A DNA stretch of 64,000 nucleotides from Allopontixanthobacter sediminis (GTDB lineage Bacteria; Pseudomonadota; Alphaproteobacteria; Sphingomonadales; Sphingomonadaceae), in the NCBI RefSeq assembly GCF_009828115.1, contig NZ_WTYL01000001.1, forward strand, positions 806,001 through 870,000, read 5' to 3'. Below are positions 52,118-61,214 of this stretch, piece by piece. The first letter of the stretch is position 1. Every line of letters begins with the position of its first letter. The notes below the pieces were generated by a model. The model searched no databases, was not told the DNA's origin, and saw only the letters and a program-made list of their open reading frames with translations. The position numbers were made by a program, and so were the translations under genes.

Positions 52118-53931
52118 CAGTGTCTCCCGAACAGTTTTTCGACGTCACCCATCGACAGTTTGACCCAGGTCGGGCGGCCATGGTTGCACTGGCCCGAACG
52201 GGGCGTTCGTTCCATCTCGCGGAGCAAAGCGTTCATTTCCGCGACCGAGAGGGTGCGCCCTGCCCTGACCGATCCGTGGCAGGCCATCGTGGCCAACACC
52301 AGATCGAGTTTTTCGCCCAGCAGCAGCGCCTCGCCATGCTTGGCCAGATCATCGTCGATGTCGCGCAGCAGCGCTTCTGGATTGCTCTTGCCGAGCGCTT
52401 GGGGAACCGCGCGGACCAGCATGGCGCCGGGCCCAAAGCGCTCGATCACCAAGCCCAGTGCGGCGAGTTTGTCCGCCGCATCCTCGAGCCGGTCACAGGC
52501 GGTTTCCTCCATTTCGACGACGTCGGGCAGCAACAACGCCTGGCTGCGTTTGACGGCGTCTTCACCGCCTGCCGCACGAAGGCGTTCAAGCACGAGGCGT
52601 TCGTGCGCGGCATGCTGGTCGACCAGCACCAACCCGTCCGCCGCTTCTGCGACGATATAGGTGTTGGCGACCTGGCCTCGCGCAATGCCGAGCGGGTATT
52701 CGGCAGCTTGCGGCGACAGTTCTTCTGCCTGTTCCGCCCGGCCCATCGGAACCGCCAGTGTCTCGCCCTGCGCCCCCCGCCACTCGGGCCGCGGGGATGC
52801 GAGGTGTCCCGTGGAAGGCGGAGACCAGTCGCGCCCTTCGAACATCGAGCGCAGGGCGGGCGAGGGTTCGGCCAGCGGTTCCGACTGCCACCGGCCCATT
52901 GCCGCGACATCGGGCGACTGTGCGCTGCGCCGGTCCCCTGTCGCCAAGGCTTGGCGCAGCCCGGAAACAATAAAGCCGCGGACCGCTTGCCCGTCACGAA
53001 AGCGGACTTCGGTCTTGGCCGGGTGCACGTTAACGTCGACTTCTTCCGGCGGCAGGGTGAGAAACAGCGCCAGCACCGCATGCCGGTCGCGCGCCAACAT
53101 ATCGGAATAGGCCCCGCGCACCGCCCCTGTCAGCAGCCGGTCTTTTACCGGGCGGCCATTGACGAACAAATATTGGTGGTCGGCTACCCCGCGGTTGTAA
53201 GTCGGCAGGCCGGCGATGCCGGTCAATCGCATCGGGCCGGCCGCCGTGGGACGCTCCAGTTCGATCGCCACACCGTTGTTGGCCAGTTCGCGGGCGATGA
53301 TCCCTGCCACCCTCGTGGCGACAGATTCACCCGGTTGCAGGCTGAGGATCCGCCGGTCGCCATGATCGAGCGTGAAACCGACATCGGGACGTGCCATTGC
53401 CAGGCGGTGCACCACATCCTTGCACGCGGCATATTCGCTACGGGCGGTACGGAGAAATTTCCGCCGCGCCGGTACTTTGTGGAACAATTGTTCGACCCGG
53501 ACGCGGGTGCCCGGTGGCAGTGCGGCGGGTCCATCTTCCACCAGCGCTCCATGGTCGACCACCCGCCGCCAACCCTGCTCCCCGCCTTGTGGCCGGCTCT
53601 CCAAAGTGAAACGTGCAACGCTGGCAATGGAAGGCAAAGCCTCACCCCGGAAGCCCAGCGTCGCGACCATCTCGATTGCTTCGTCAGGCAATTTGGAAGT
53701 AGCATGGCGTTCGAGCGAAAGGGCCATTTCCGCCGGACTCATCCCGCAGCCATCGTCGGTCACCTCGATCCGGGCAAGGCCGCCGTCAACCAATTGAACC
53801 GCGATACGACGGGCACCGGAGTCGATGGCGTTTTCCACCAGTTCCTTGAGCGCAGCGGCGGGCCGCTCCACCACTTCTCCAGCAGCGATACGATTGACAA
53901 GGGATTCGGGGAGGCGGCGGATTTCCGGCAT
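52117..53931 (-). CDS. mutL: DNA mismatch repair protein MutL (endonuclease type)
   Basis: MutL couples mismatch recognition by MutS to excision. At 604 residues it has the GHKL ATPase (RIAAGEVVERPAAALKELVENAID, about 11-34, shown in part; DDGCGM; GFRGEALPSIASVA) and the C-terminal dimerisation domain with the metal-dependent nicking motif DQHAAHERLVLE, which fits DQHA(x2)E(x4)E. This indicates a MutH-independent endonuclease MutL, usual for alphaproteobacteria. Confidence 0.96.
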   Translation of the reverse strand: MPEIRRLPESLVNRIAAGEVVERPAAALKELVENAIDSGARRIAVQLVDGGLARIEVTDDGCGMSPAEMALSLERHATSKLPDEAIEMVATLGFRGEALPSIASVARFTLESRPQGGEQGWRRVVDHGALVEDGPAALPPGTRVRVEQLFHKVPARRKFLRTARSEYAACKDVVHRLAMARPDVGFTLDHGDRRILSLQPGESVATRVAGIIARELANNGVAIELERPTAAGPMRLTGIAGLPTYNRGVADHQYLFVNGRPVKDRLLTGAVRGAYSDMLARDRHAVLALFLTLPPEEVDVNVHPAKTEVRFRDGQAVRGFIVSGLRQALATGDRRSAQSPDVAAMGRWQSEPLAEPSPALRSMFEGRDWSPPSTGHLASPRPEWRGAQGETLAVPMGRAEQAEELSPQAAEYPLGIARGQVANTYIVAEAADGLVLVDQHAAHERLVLERLRAAGGEDAVKRSQALLLPDVVEMEETACDRLEDAADKLAALGLVIERFGPGAMLVRAVPQALGKSNPEALLRDIDDDLAKHGEALLLGEKLDLVLATMACHGSVRAGRTLSVAEMNALLREMERTPRSGQCNHGRPTWVKLSMGDVEKLFGRH

Positions 53932-54025
53932 CAGAAATCGAACCTAGCGGTGAAGCGCCGCTAATTCGAGGCCGATGGTAAAAAATCGGTGGGCTGTTAA
54001 CATAAATTTTTGGTGTTTTCCCTAG

Positions 54026-55168
<1,143 letters not shown>

Positions 55169-55181
55169 GGAAGGGACAATC

Positions 55182-56072
55182 ATGGCGCCGCCTTCCAAAC
55201 GGCGCCCCGGCTTTTCGCGTAGGGCGCAATACGGAATTTTCACCGGCTATGTAGTGGCTGGTATCGGTGCGCTCGTCGGTGCGGTCCTGCTTGGCCTGTC
55301 GCTGTGGCGTCCGGCCAACTTCAACGGTCCGCGCATGATCGCGGCGGACGCCGTTGCGCCGGTCGGGGAAGTGTCCGCAGAAGCGCGCACCACCAGTCGG
55401 GGCCTCATCGAAAGCATCACTGGGTATTACCGCGCCGGCAGCCAGAATGCGGAACTCAAGCGCGAGATGGAGCTCGCCCGCATCCGGCTGGCCGAAGCGG
55501 AAGCGGTGGAGCAGGAAAACAAGCGCCTCAAGGCGCTCCTGGCCTTGCAGGAAGCTGAAGTGGAGCCGGTGGTCGTGTCCCGCATCGTCGGTTCGACCGC
55601 AGCCAGCACTCGCCGGTTCGCCTACCTCGGTGCCGGTTCTTCGCGCGGGGTCACCGCCGGTATGCCGGTCCGAGGCCCTCGCGGCGTTGTCGGGCGAGTT
55701 CTCGAGGTCGGGCGGAATTCTTCGCGAATCCTGCTTCTGACGGACAGCCAGAGCGTGCTGCCGGTCCGCCGCGCGCAGGACAACGTCGTCGCGCTCGCCG
55801 AAGGACGCGGAGATGGACTTCTGCGTATCCGGCTGATCAATCTCGGCATCAACCCGCTCGAGGTTGGCGATGTCTTCGTGACCAGCGGTTCAGGCGGATA
55901 TTACCGGCCCGGGGTCGCTGTGGCAGTAGTGTCCGAACTGACAAATGATGGTGCCCTGGCACGGATCATCAGCGATCCGGCGGCTACCGATTTCGTCTCC
56001 GTCGATCCGATCTGGCAGCCCGACGCCATCAGCGGCGCGGCGACCCCGGTCGAAGAAGAGCTGAGCGAATGA
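55182..56072 (+). CDS. mreC: Rod shape-determining protein MreC
   Basis: MreC is a bitopic inner membrane protein linking MreB to the periplasmic wall enzymes. The 296-residue protein has one membrane helix (about 22-45, VVAGIGALVGAVLLGLSLW), a coiled-coil rich in Glu and Arg (about 85-125), then the beta-barrel pair with VRGPRGVVGRVLEVG and the late VFVTSGSGGYYRPGVAVAVV. It follows mreB by 13 nt and overlaps mreD by 4 nt. Confidence 0.95.
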   Translation: MAPPSKRRPGFSRRAQYGIFTGYVVAGIGALVGAVLLGLSLWRPANFNGPRMIAADAVAPVGEVSAEARTTSRGLIESITGYYRAGSQNAELKREMELARIRLAEAEAVEQENKRLKALLALQEAEVEPVVVSRIVGSTAASTRRFAYLGAGSSRGVTAGMPVRGPRGVVGRVLEVGRNSSRILLLTDSQSVLPVRRAQDNVVALAEGRGDGLLRIRLINLGINPLEVGDVFVTSGSGGYYRPGVAVAVVSELTNDGALARIISDPAATDFVSVDPIWQPDAISGAATPVEEELSE

Positions 56073-56623
56073 GGACAGCCTATCGCGGAGCGGTTCGGCG
56101 CGACGAGTTCGGCAGCCGCATAGACCGCCGTCATTCCAGTCTTCTCGCCTATGGCATTCCGCTGGCCAGCATCCTGCTCGGCTCGGTCCTGCCGATGCTG
56201 TTCATTGCCAGCGCGGTCCCCCTGGTTCCGCCAATGGGCTTCATGGCCCTGATCGGCTGGCGGCTGATCCGGCCCGGCATTATCCCGATCTGGGCCGGCT
56301 TCCCGCTGGGCATCTGGGACGACCTGTTCAGCGGTTTTCCTTTCGGTAGCGCGATCCTGCTATGGTCGATGACGCTGGTCGCGATCGAAGCGCTGGAGGC
56401 CCGCTTCCCCTGGCACGGCTTTGTCCAGGACTGGCTCACCGCTGCACTGATCATCATCGTCTACCTACTGGTTGCAACCTTGCTGTCCGGAGCGCATGGA
56501 TCGTTTCCGATGCTGCTGGCGCTGGTGCCGCAGCTCTTGCTGTCTGTCCTGCTGTTCCCCATTATCTCCCGTATGATTGCCCGTCTCGACAGATTGCGCC
56601 TGACCCGCTTCAGGAAGTTTTGA
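56069..56623 (+). CDS. mreD: Rod shape-determining protein MreD
   Basis: A 184-residue integral membrane protein with about five or six hydrophobic segments and FSGFPFGSAILLWSMTLVAIE (about 89-109), typical of MreD, the membrane partner of MreC. The hydrophilic N-terminus of some 25 residues is rich in Arg and Asp. The start codon overlaps the mreC stop (ATGA). The position between mreC and mrdA makes the assignment firm despite low sequence conservation in this family. Confidence 0.9.
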   Translation: MRTAYRGAVRRDEFGSRIDRRHSSLLAYGIPLASILLGSVLPMLFIASAVPLVPPMGFMALIGWRLIRPGIIPIWAGFPLGIWDDLFSGFPFGSAILLWSMTLVAIEALEARFPWHGFVQDWLTAALIIIVYLLVATLLSGAHGSFPMLLALVPQLLLSVLLFPIISRMIARLDRLRLTRFRKF

Positions 56624-56625
56624 CG

Positions 56626-58671
56626 ATGGCTCGCAAGCGCTCCGGGCCCGTCGTCAGCTCGGCCACACTCAAGAATGCCTTTGACCGGCGCAGCTTCGTG
56701 ATGGGCGGAGTGGGCGGCGGTGTCGGCATGCTGCTGGCGGCCCGGATGGGTTACATCGCCATTGCCGAGAACGAGAAATACGCGACGGAATCAGAAAGCA
56801 ACCGCGTCAATTTGTCGCTGATCCCCCCTCGCCGCGGCTGGGTGCTGGACCGGAACGGGGCGCCCCTCGCATCCAACCGCGCGGATTTCCGGGTCGACCT
56901 GATCCCCGACCGGCTGGCCAACCCCGATCGTACGGTCAACGTCCTGGGCGAACTGCTTGCGCTCGATCAGACGGCGGTGCAGGACCTCAAGGACAAGATC
57001 GCCAAGGCACGCGGTTTCCAGCCCATCGAAGTGTCGAGCGGCCTCGACTTCTCGCAGTTTGCCGCAGTCAGCGTGCGCCTGCCCGAACTGACGGGGGTGG
57101 TGCCGCAGCGCGGTTTTTCTCGCTTCTACCCGACCGGTCCGGCTGTCGGCCATCTCATTGGCTATGTCGGACCGGCGTCAGCGGAAGAATACGAAAGCGA
57201 CCGCAACCCGCTGCTGATCACACCCGGGTACAAGATCGGCAAGGACGGCCTTGAAAAGCAGTTCGAGCAGGACTTGCGCGGGGTACCCGGCGCGCGGCGG
57301 GTGGAGGTAACCGCCGCTGGCCGGATCGTCCGTGATCTCGACACGCGGGAAGACGTCCAGGGCAAACCGATCAAGCTAACTATCGATGGCCCACTGCAGG
57401 ATTATGCCGCGCGGCGGCTCGGACTCGAATCCGGCTCGGTCGTGGTAATGGACTGCCTGACCGGTGACCTCCTGTGCATGGCGTCCATGCCCAGCTTCGA
57501 TCCCAACAGCTTTTCTGACGGCATCGGCCGCGTGGAATACGGCATGTTGAGCAGCGACGAGCGCGTGCCGCTGCGCAACAAGGTCCTGAAGGGGCTGTAT
57601 CCTCCGGGTTCCACGGTCAAACCGATGGTCAGCACTGCGTTCCTCAAGGAAGGGCTCGACCCGTCGGATTCGGTCAATTGCAGCGGCGGGCTTCGGGTGG
57701 GCAACCGGGTGTTCCGCTGCTGGAAACGGGGTGGTCACGGCCGCGTCGACATGGCCAAGGCGATTTACCAGAGCTGCGACGTCTACTTCTACCACTTCGC
57801 CCAACAGATCGGCATGAATCCGATTTCCGAGATGGCGCGCCGATACGGCATGGGTCAGGAATTCCCGCTGCCGGTAGCAAGCCAGTTCTATGGCACAGTC
57901 CCGGATCCGCAGTGGAAGCTGAAGAAGTACGAGCGTCCGTGGCAAGCCTTCGACACCGTCAACGCCACGATCGGACAGGGTTACATGCTGGCCAACCCGC
58001 TGCAGTTGGCCGTGATGGCGGCGCGCCTCGCGTCGGCGAAGCAAGTCATGCCGCGGCTGATCTACGACACGAAGACCCCGTCCTTCCCGTCGATGGGAAT
58101 TTCGGAAGATCACGAGGCCATGATCCGCAAGGCGATGAGCGACGTGGTCAATGGTCCGGGCACCGCAGGACGCGCGAAATTGCCGATCGATGATATTCTG
58201 ATGGCCGGAAAGACCGGTACCGCGCAGGTGGTCTCTCTGTCCAAGTCGGATGGCCGCTCCGGTCCGTGGAAATACCGCGACCACGGCTTGTTCATCTTCT
58301 TCGCGCCGTTCGACAATCCGCGCTACGCTGGCGCGGTTGTAATCGAACACGGCGGCGGATCAGGCTCTGCATACCCGATCGCGCGTGACGTCATGACGTT
58401 CCTGTTCGATCCCCAGAAGGGGCTCGACCAGCTTTACTCGCTGGAAAAGGAATGGGGCGGTACCGCGCAGCAACGCCTGGAGAAAAAATACGCCGCCTTC
58501 GCGCGGGAAGCCGGCGAAGCTGTTGAACCGGTTCCGCGCCGCGAGGAAGAAATCTTCGACAAGGTTGATGCAGAGGCGCGCGCAGCCGCGCTCCAACCGG
58601 CGGCAGAAGCAACCGACGCGGCTATCAACCGGTCAGAGAATGTCGATTCCGCGCAAGGGCAGACCGAATGA
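56626..58671 (+). CDS. mrdA: Penicillin-binding protein 2 (elongasome transpeptidase)
   Basis: The class B PBP of the rod complex, 681 residues. One membrane helix near residues 25-45 (GGVGGGVGMLLAARMG), the dimerisation domain with PPRRGWVLDRNGAPLASNRADF, and the transpeptidase domain: catalytic Ser in GSTVKPM (SxxK, about 327), SCD (in QSCDVYFYH) in place of the usual SxN, and KTGTAQV (about 529). The Asp instead of Asn appears in other alphaproteobacterial PBP2 as far as I recall. The C-terminus has an Ala/Glu-rich extension of about 50 residues. The ATG at 56626 excludes an upstream frame overlapping mreD. Confidence 0.95.
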   Translation: MARKRSGPVVSSATLKNAFDRRSFVMGGVGGGVGMLLAARMGYIAIAENEKYATESESNRVNLSLIPPRRGWVLDRNGAPLASNRADFRVDLIPDRLANPDRTVNVLGELLALDQTAVQDLKDKIAKARGFQPIEVSSGLDFSQFAAVSVRLPELTGVVPQRGFSRFYPTGPAVGHLIGYVGPASAEEYESDRNPLLITPGYKIGKDGLEKQFEQDLRGVPGARRVEVTAAGRIVRDLDTREDVQGKPIKLTIDGPLQDYAARRLGLESGSVVVMDCLTGDLLCMASMPSFDPNSFSDGIGRVEYGMLSSDERVPLRNKVLKGLYPPGSTVKPMVSTAFLKEGLDPSDSVNCSGGLRVGNRVFRCWKRGGHGRVDMAKAIYQSCDVYFYHFAQQIGMNPISEMARRYGMGQEFPLPVASQFYGTVPDPQWKLKKYERPWQAFDTVNATIGQGYMLANPLQLAVMAARLASAKQVMPRLIYDTKTPSFPSMGISEDHEAMIRKAMSDVVNGPGTAGRAKLPIDDILMAGKTGTAQVVSLSKSDGRSGPWKYRDHGLFIFFAPFDNPRYAGAVVIEHGGGSGSAYPIARDVMTFLFDPQKGLDQLYSLEKEWGGTAQQRLEKKYAAFAREAGEAVEPVPRREEEIFDKVDAEARAAALQPAAEATDAAINRSENVDSAQGQTE

Positions 58672-59786
58672 GTTCGGTAATCCCGGCGCCCATCGCCCGG
58701 CAGCCATGGGGAATGCTGATCCCGCTGTTCGTGCTTGTCGGTTTCGGCGCGGCGGTACTTTACTCAGCCGGCGGCGGCGGAATGCAACCGTTCGCGGCTT
58801 CGCACCTGGTCCGCTTTGGCGTATTCATCACGATGGCCTCGGTGATGGTCCTGTTCAGCCGGGACATCGTGCAACTTGTCACGTATCCAGCCTATGCTCT
58901 CGTATTGCTGCTTCTGGTCGCAGTGGAGGCTATCGGCGGCATGGGCGGTGGAAGCCAGCGGTGGCTTAATATCGGGCCGATCGTGTTGCAGCCATCCGAG
59001 TTGATGAAACCCGTCATCGTGCTGGTGATCGCGCGGTTTTATTCCACCCTGCCCGCCGGAATGATAGTGGACTGGCGCGCACTGATTCCGCCGACTGGTT
59101 TGATCCTCGTACCAATGGCACTGGTCCTCATGCAGCCGGATCTCGGCACGGCCCTCGCGATCGGATTTGGCGGCGTGGTGGTAATGTTCCTGGCCGGGCT
59201 GCCTATGCGCTGGTTCGTCGGTGCTGGCGCGGTCATGGCGGTCCTTGCACCGATCGCATTCTTCTTTGGATTGAAGGAATACCAGCAACGCCGGGTGACC
59301 ACCTTCCTTGACCCTGAAAGCGACCCGTTGGGCGCAGGCTATCATATCATGCAGTCGAAAATCGCCATCGGTTCAGGCGGCCTTTCGGGCAAGGGATTCA
59401 ACGAAGGATCGCAGAGCCACCTCAACTACCTGCCCGAACCGCATACCGATTTCGTCTTTGCGACCATGGCGGAAGAATGGGGCATGCTGGGCGGTCTGGT
59501 CGTGATCGTGATTTTCGGCCTGATCCTGCGCTGGGGCCTTAAGGTAGCCCGAAGCTCGAACGACCGGTTCTCCAAACTGCTCGCGTCGGGAATGGTGGCG
59601 ACGATATTCTTCTACGTCGCGATCAATCTGATGATGGTGATGGGCCTCGCACCGGTGGTCGGCATCCCCCTGCCATTCATGAGCCACGGGGGTTCTTCGA
59701 TGATGACCAACATGATCTGTATCGGCACCCTGATGATGATAAACCGCTGGAACCGCGAAAGCCCGCGGTCGGGATTGATCAGCTGA
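58668..59786 (+). CDS. rodA: Rod shape-determining protein RodA (SEDS glycosyltransferase)
   Basis: A SEDS-family peptidoglycan polymerase of 372 residues with about ten membrane helices, the partner of PBP2. Signature parts: GGMGGGSQRWLNIGPIVLQPSELMKP (about 84-109, shown in part), LVLMQPDLGTAL (about 146-157, Asp-rich catalytic loop), GLSGKGFNEGSQSHLNYLPEPHTDFVFA and GIPLPFMSHGGSSM near the end. Its start overlaps mrdA by 4 nt. It closes the cell-shape operon. Confidence 0.96.
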   Translation: MSSVIPAPIARQPWGMLIPLFVLVGFGAAVLYSAGGGGMQPFAASHLVRFGVFITMASVMVLFSRDIVQLVTYPAYALVLLLLVAVEAIGGMGGGSQRWLNIGPIVLQPSELMKPVIVLVIARFYSTLPAGMIVDWRALIPPTGLILVPMALVLMQPDLGTALAIGFGGVVVMFLAGLPMRWFVGAGAVMAVLAPIAFFFGLKEYQQRRVTTFLDPESDPLGAGYHIMQSKIAIGSGGLSGKGFNEGSQSHLNYLPEPHTDFVFATMAEEWGMLGGLVVIVIFGLILRWGLKVARSSNDRFSKLLASGMVATIFFYVAINLMMVMGLAPVVGIPLPFMSHGGSSMMTNMICIGTLMMINRWNRESPRSGLIS

Positions 59787-59914
59787 TCGCGGGGTCCGCG
59801 ACATCAAATCAGCGCCGCCGGGACCTTTGTCCTTTTCATCAGGGAAAGACGCGCTATATGCAGCGCCTCTCCGCCTCGCACGGCGATTCGGAGAAGCCGC
59901 AATTCCCGGCAGAT

Positions 59915-59990
<76 letters not shown>

Positions 59991-60120
59991 TTTTTCAATG
60001 GCTTACACGGGTATCTCGAAGACCTGATACGGCGAAGGTAACGAGCTAGGTATCGGGGCGCTCTTGCGGCCATGAGGAGGGTGATCTCTCTAAATCCCTC
60101 CCCATGGCGCGCGCGAGACA

Positions 60121-60393
60121 TTAGCGAGCTGGTGCGTTCGCCTTTATCCAAGCGTTGGTTCCGGCATTCGCCCCAGTGTACCAGTTGTTCGTGGTCAACT
60201 CGGAGACCCAGACCTTATCATCTTTATCGATAAAGTTTTTAAAGTGGGCGTGCACTTCTTTCGCAGAGTTCTTCACACTGATCAGCCAAAACGAATCTAG
60301 AGCGCGGTGCGCTCCCAATTTTTCTAGCTCATCCCAAAGCGTGGGGTAGTCCTTGTTTTTTATAAGGTCATAAGTGAGAACGAATGTGGTCAT
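60121..60393 (-). CDS. Cas2-like (SinR-family) small protein
   Basis: A 90-residue protein beginning MTTFVLTYDLIKNKDYPTLW, then LGAHRALDSFWLI and KVWVSEL. The beta strand ending in YDL followed by a helix and a strand (DSFWLI) is the start of the Cas2/VapD-like ferredoxin fold; the Asp in YDL corresponds to the Cas2 metal-binding residue. No CRISPR array or other cas gene is nearby. The gene is visibly more AT-rich than the host genes. It is the first gene of the island beside the tRNA. Nuclease activity is possible, not shown. Confidence 0.6.
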   Translation of the reverse strand: MTTFVLTYDLIKNKDYPTLWDELEKLGAHRALDSFWLISVKNSAKEVHAHFKNFIDKDDKVWVSELTTNNWYTGANAGTNAWIKANAPAR

Positions 60394-60403
60394 GATTAGG
60401 TAT

Positions 60404-60417
60404 TCCCAAAATTGGGA
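60404..60417 (-). promoter_or_regulatory. Palindrome upstream of the Cas2-like gene
   Basis: TCCCAA AA TTGGGA is an inverted repeat 11 nt upstream of the start codon of the Cas2-like gene and directly before the candidate small RNA on the other strand. It could be an operator for either or both. Role inferred from position only. Confidence 0.4.
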
Positions 60418-60537
60418 GCGGGTAAAGCTTGACCGATTTCGCGCGAATTATCATAGCACGGTTCTACCTCGGCTGTGGGCATTACCCGCCCCAGTCAATT
60501 GCCCCACCCGGTCCGCACGACTGGGTGGGGTTTTTCT
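60418..60537 (+). ncRNA. Candidate small RNA with closing stem and terminator
   Basis: GCGGGTAA (60418-60425) pairs with TTACCCGC (60482-60489), closing a 56-nt domain that contains a small CACGG/CTGTG hairpin, and is followed by a strong intrinsic terminator. There is no open frame of convincing size on this strand, yet the terminator must serve some transcript between the tRNA and here. A phage-encoded antisense or regulatory RNA is a reasonable reading. No promoter is obvious. Confidence 0.4.
60502..60537 (+). terminator. Strong intrinsic terminator in the island
   Basis: CCCCACCCGGT (60502-60512) pairs with ACTGGGTGGGG (60520-60530), 11 bp with one G-U, with a 7-nt loop, followed by TTTTTCTT. 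It is oriented for plus-strand transcription. Confidence 0.85.
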
Positions 60538-60611
60538 TGTATAGGGAATCACGCGCGCATAGCGAAGCCAAACATTCCCGATTCGGCGTGGATAAAGTGG
60601 CTAACTTTTAC

Positions 60612-60887
60612 TCATCCGTCGGAATTCTCGGCGTCATCTGGATCACCAACGGACCAATCGTTGCCGAACGTTCCGAACGAATAAGGCCGATCGTCATAAG
60701 CTTCACAGCAATCGACGTTGTCTTCTTCGTGGTCGGGGTCGCCGTCCGCCGCATCGAGCACTGCAAGCAGCTGCTCAATCATGTCTTCTACCTGGTCGCG
60801 CGTTTCCAGTTTCGGAAAGGTGCCGGCGGCGATAGCGTTGGAAAGGTTGAAGCTGGCGCGATGCGCCTGTAATGGACTGGAAGCCAT
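60612..60887 (-). CDS. Small acidic protein of unknown function (phage-region)
   Basis: A 91-residue protein from the ATG at 60887, which has GGAG 6 nt upstream (a GTG four codons earlier is possible but would include that site). There is a short helical N-terminus (LQAHRASFNLSNAIAAGTFPKL), then a helix (QVEDMIEQLLAVLDAADGD) and a very acidic tail (DPDHEEDNVDCCEAYDD) with a Cys pair. Similar acidic small proteins are frequent in alphaproteobacterial prophages. No function is known. Confidence 0.6.
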   Translation of the reverse strand: MASSPLQAHRASFNLSNAIAAGTFPKLETRDQVEDMIEQLLAVLDAADGDPDHEEDNVDCCEAYDDRPYSFGTFGNDWSVGDPDDAENSDG

Positions 60888-60986
60888 AGTCGTCTCCACA
60901 ATAGACGGTTATCGGTCAGGGCCGGTCAGCTGTTAGCGCAGCGGATCGGCCTGCACCCGGTTCGCACAATCCGATTCACCCGTCAA

Positions 60987-61214
60987 TCAATCCGTCGCGC
61001 GGATCGCTTCGACCAGGGCGGCCCAGTTCTCGGGCGTGAGCAGCTCGGTTTTATCATCAATCGGCAATTTCAGTCCGATCGCCATACCGGCTGCACAACC
61101 CGCAGCTGAGGCGAAGTGCCGATAATATCGGGATTTGTGAACTTTGCCGACACATGGCCAGCGAACTCTGATGCGTTTAAAAGATGCGTATGAAACTTCG
61201 ACCGCGTTCATCAT
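60987..61214 (-). CDS. Small protein downstream of tape measure gene
   Basis: A 75-residue protein whose start overlaps the tape measure stop by 4 nt (ATGA). It is basic in its N-terminal half (KRIRVRWPCVGKVHKSRYYRH) and has a short Ala/Gly stretch with Cys in the middle. No family is recognised. The coupling to the tape measure gene suggests a tail-related or assembly-related role. Confidence 0.6.
   Translation of the reverse strand: MMNAVEVSYASFKRIRVRWPCVGKVHKSRYYRHFASAAGCAAGMAIGLKLPIDDKTELLTPENWAALVEAIRATD

Noticed and set aside
52120-53964. 614-codon open frame antisense to mutL
   Set aside because: Mirror of a well-supported gene in GC-rich DNA; the residue composition (rich in His, Gln, Arg) is typical of shadow frames.
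59827-59860. Promoter for tRNA-Lys
   Set aside because: TTGTCC and TATATG are present but 22 bp apart, too far for a standard promoter; the tRNA may use another site or rodA read-through.
60061-60110. Hairpin GAGGAGGG/CCCTCCCC after the tRNA
   Set aside because: A stem is possible but has no T-run on either strand and nothing else supports a terminator or RNA gene.
60000-60120. CRISPR array or repeat near the Cas2-like gene
   Set aside because: No regularly spaced repeats are visible here or elsewhere in the window.
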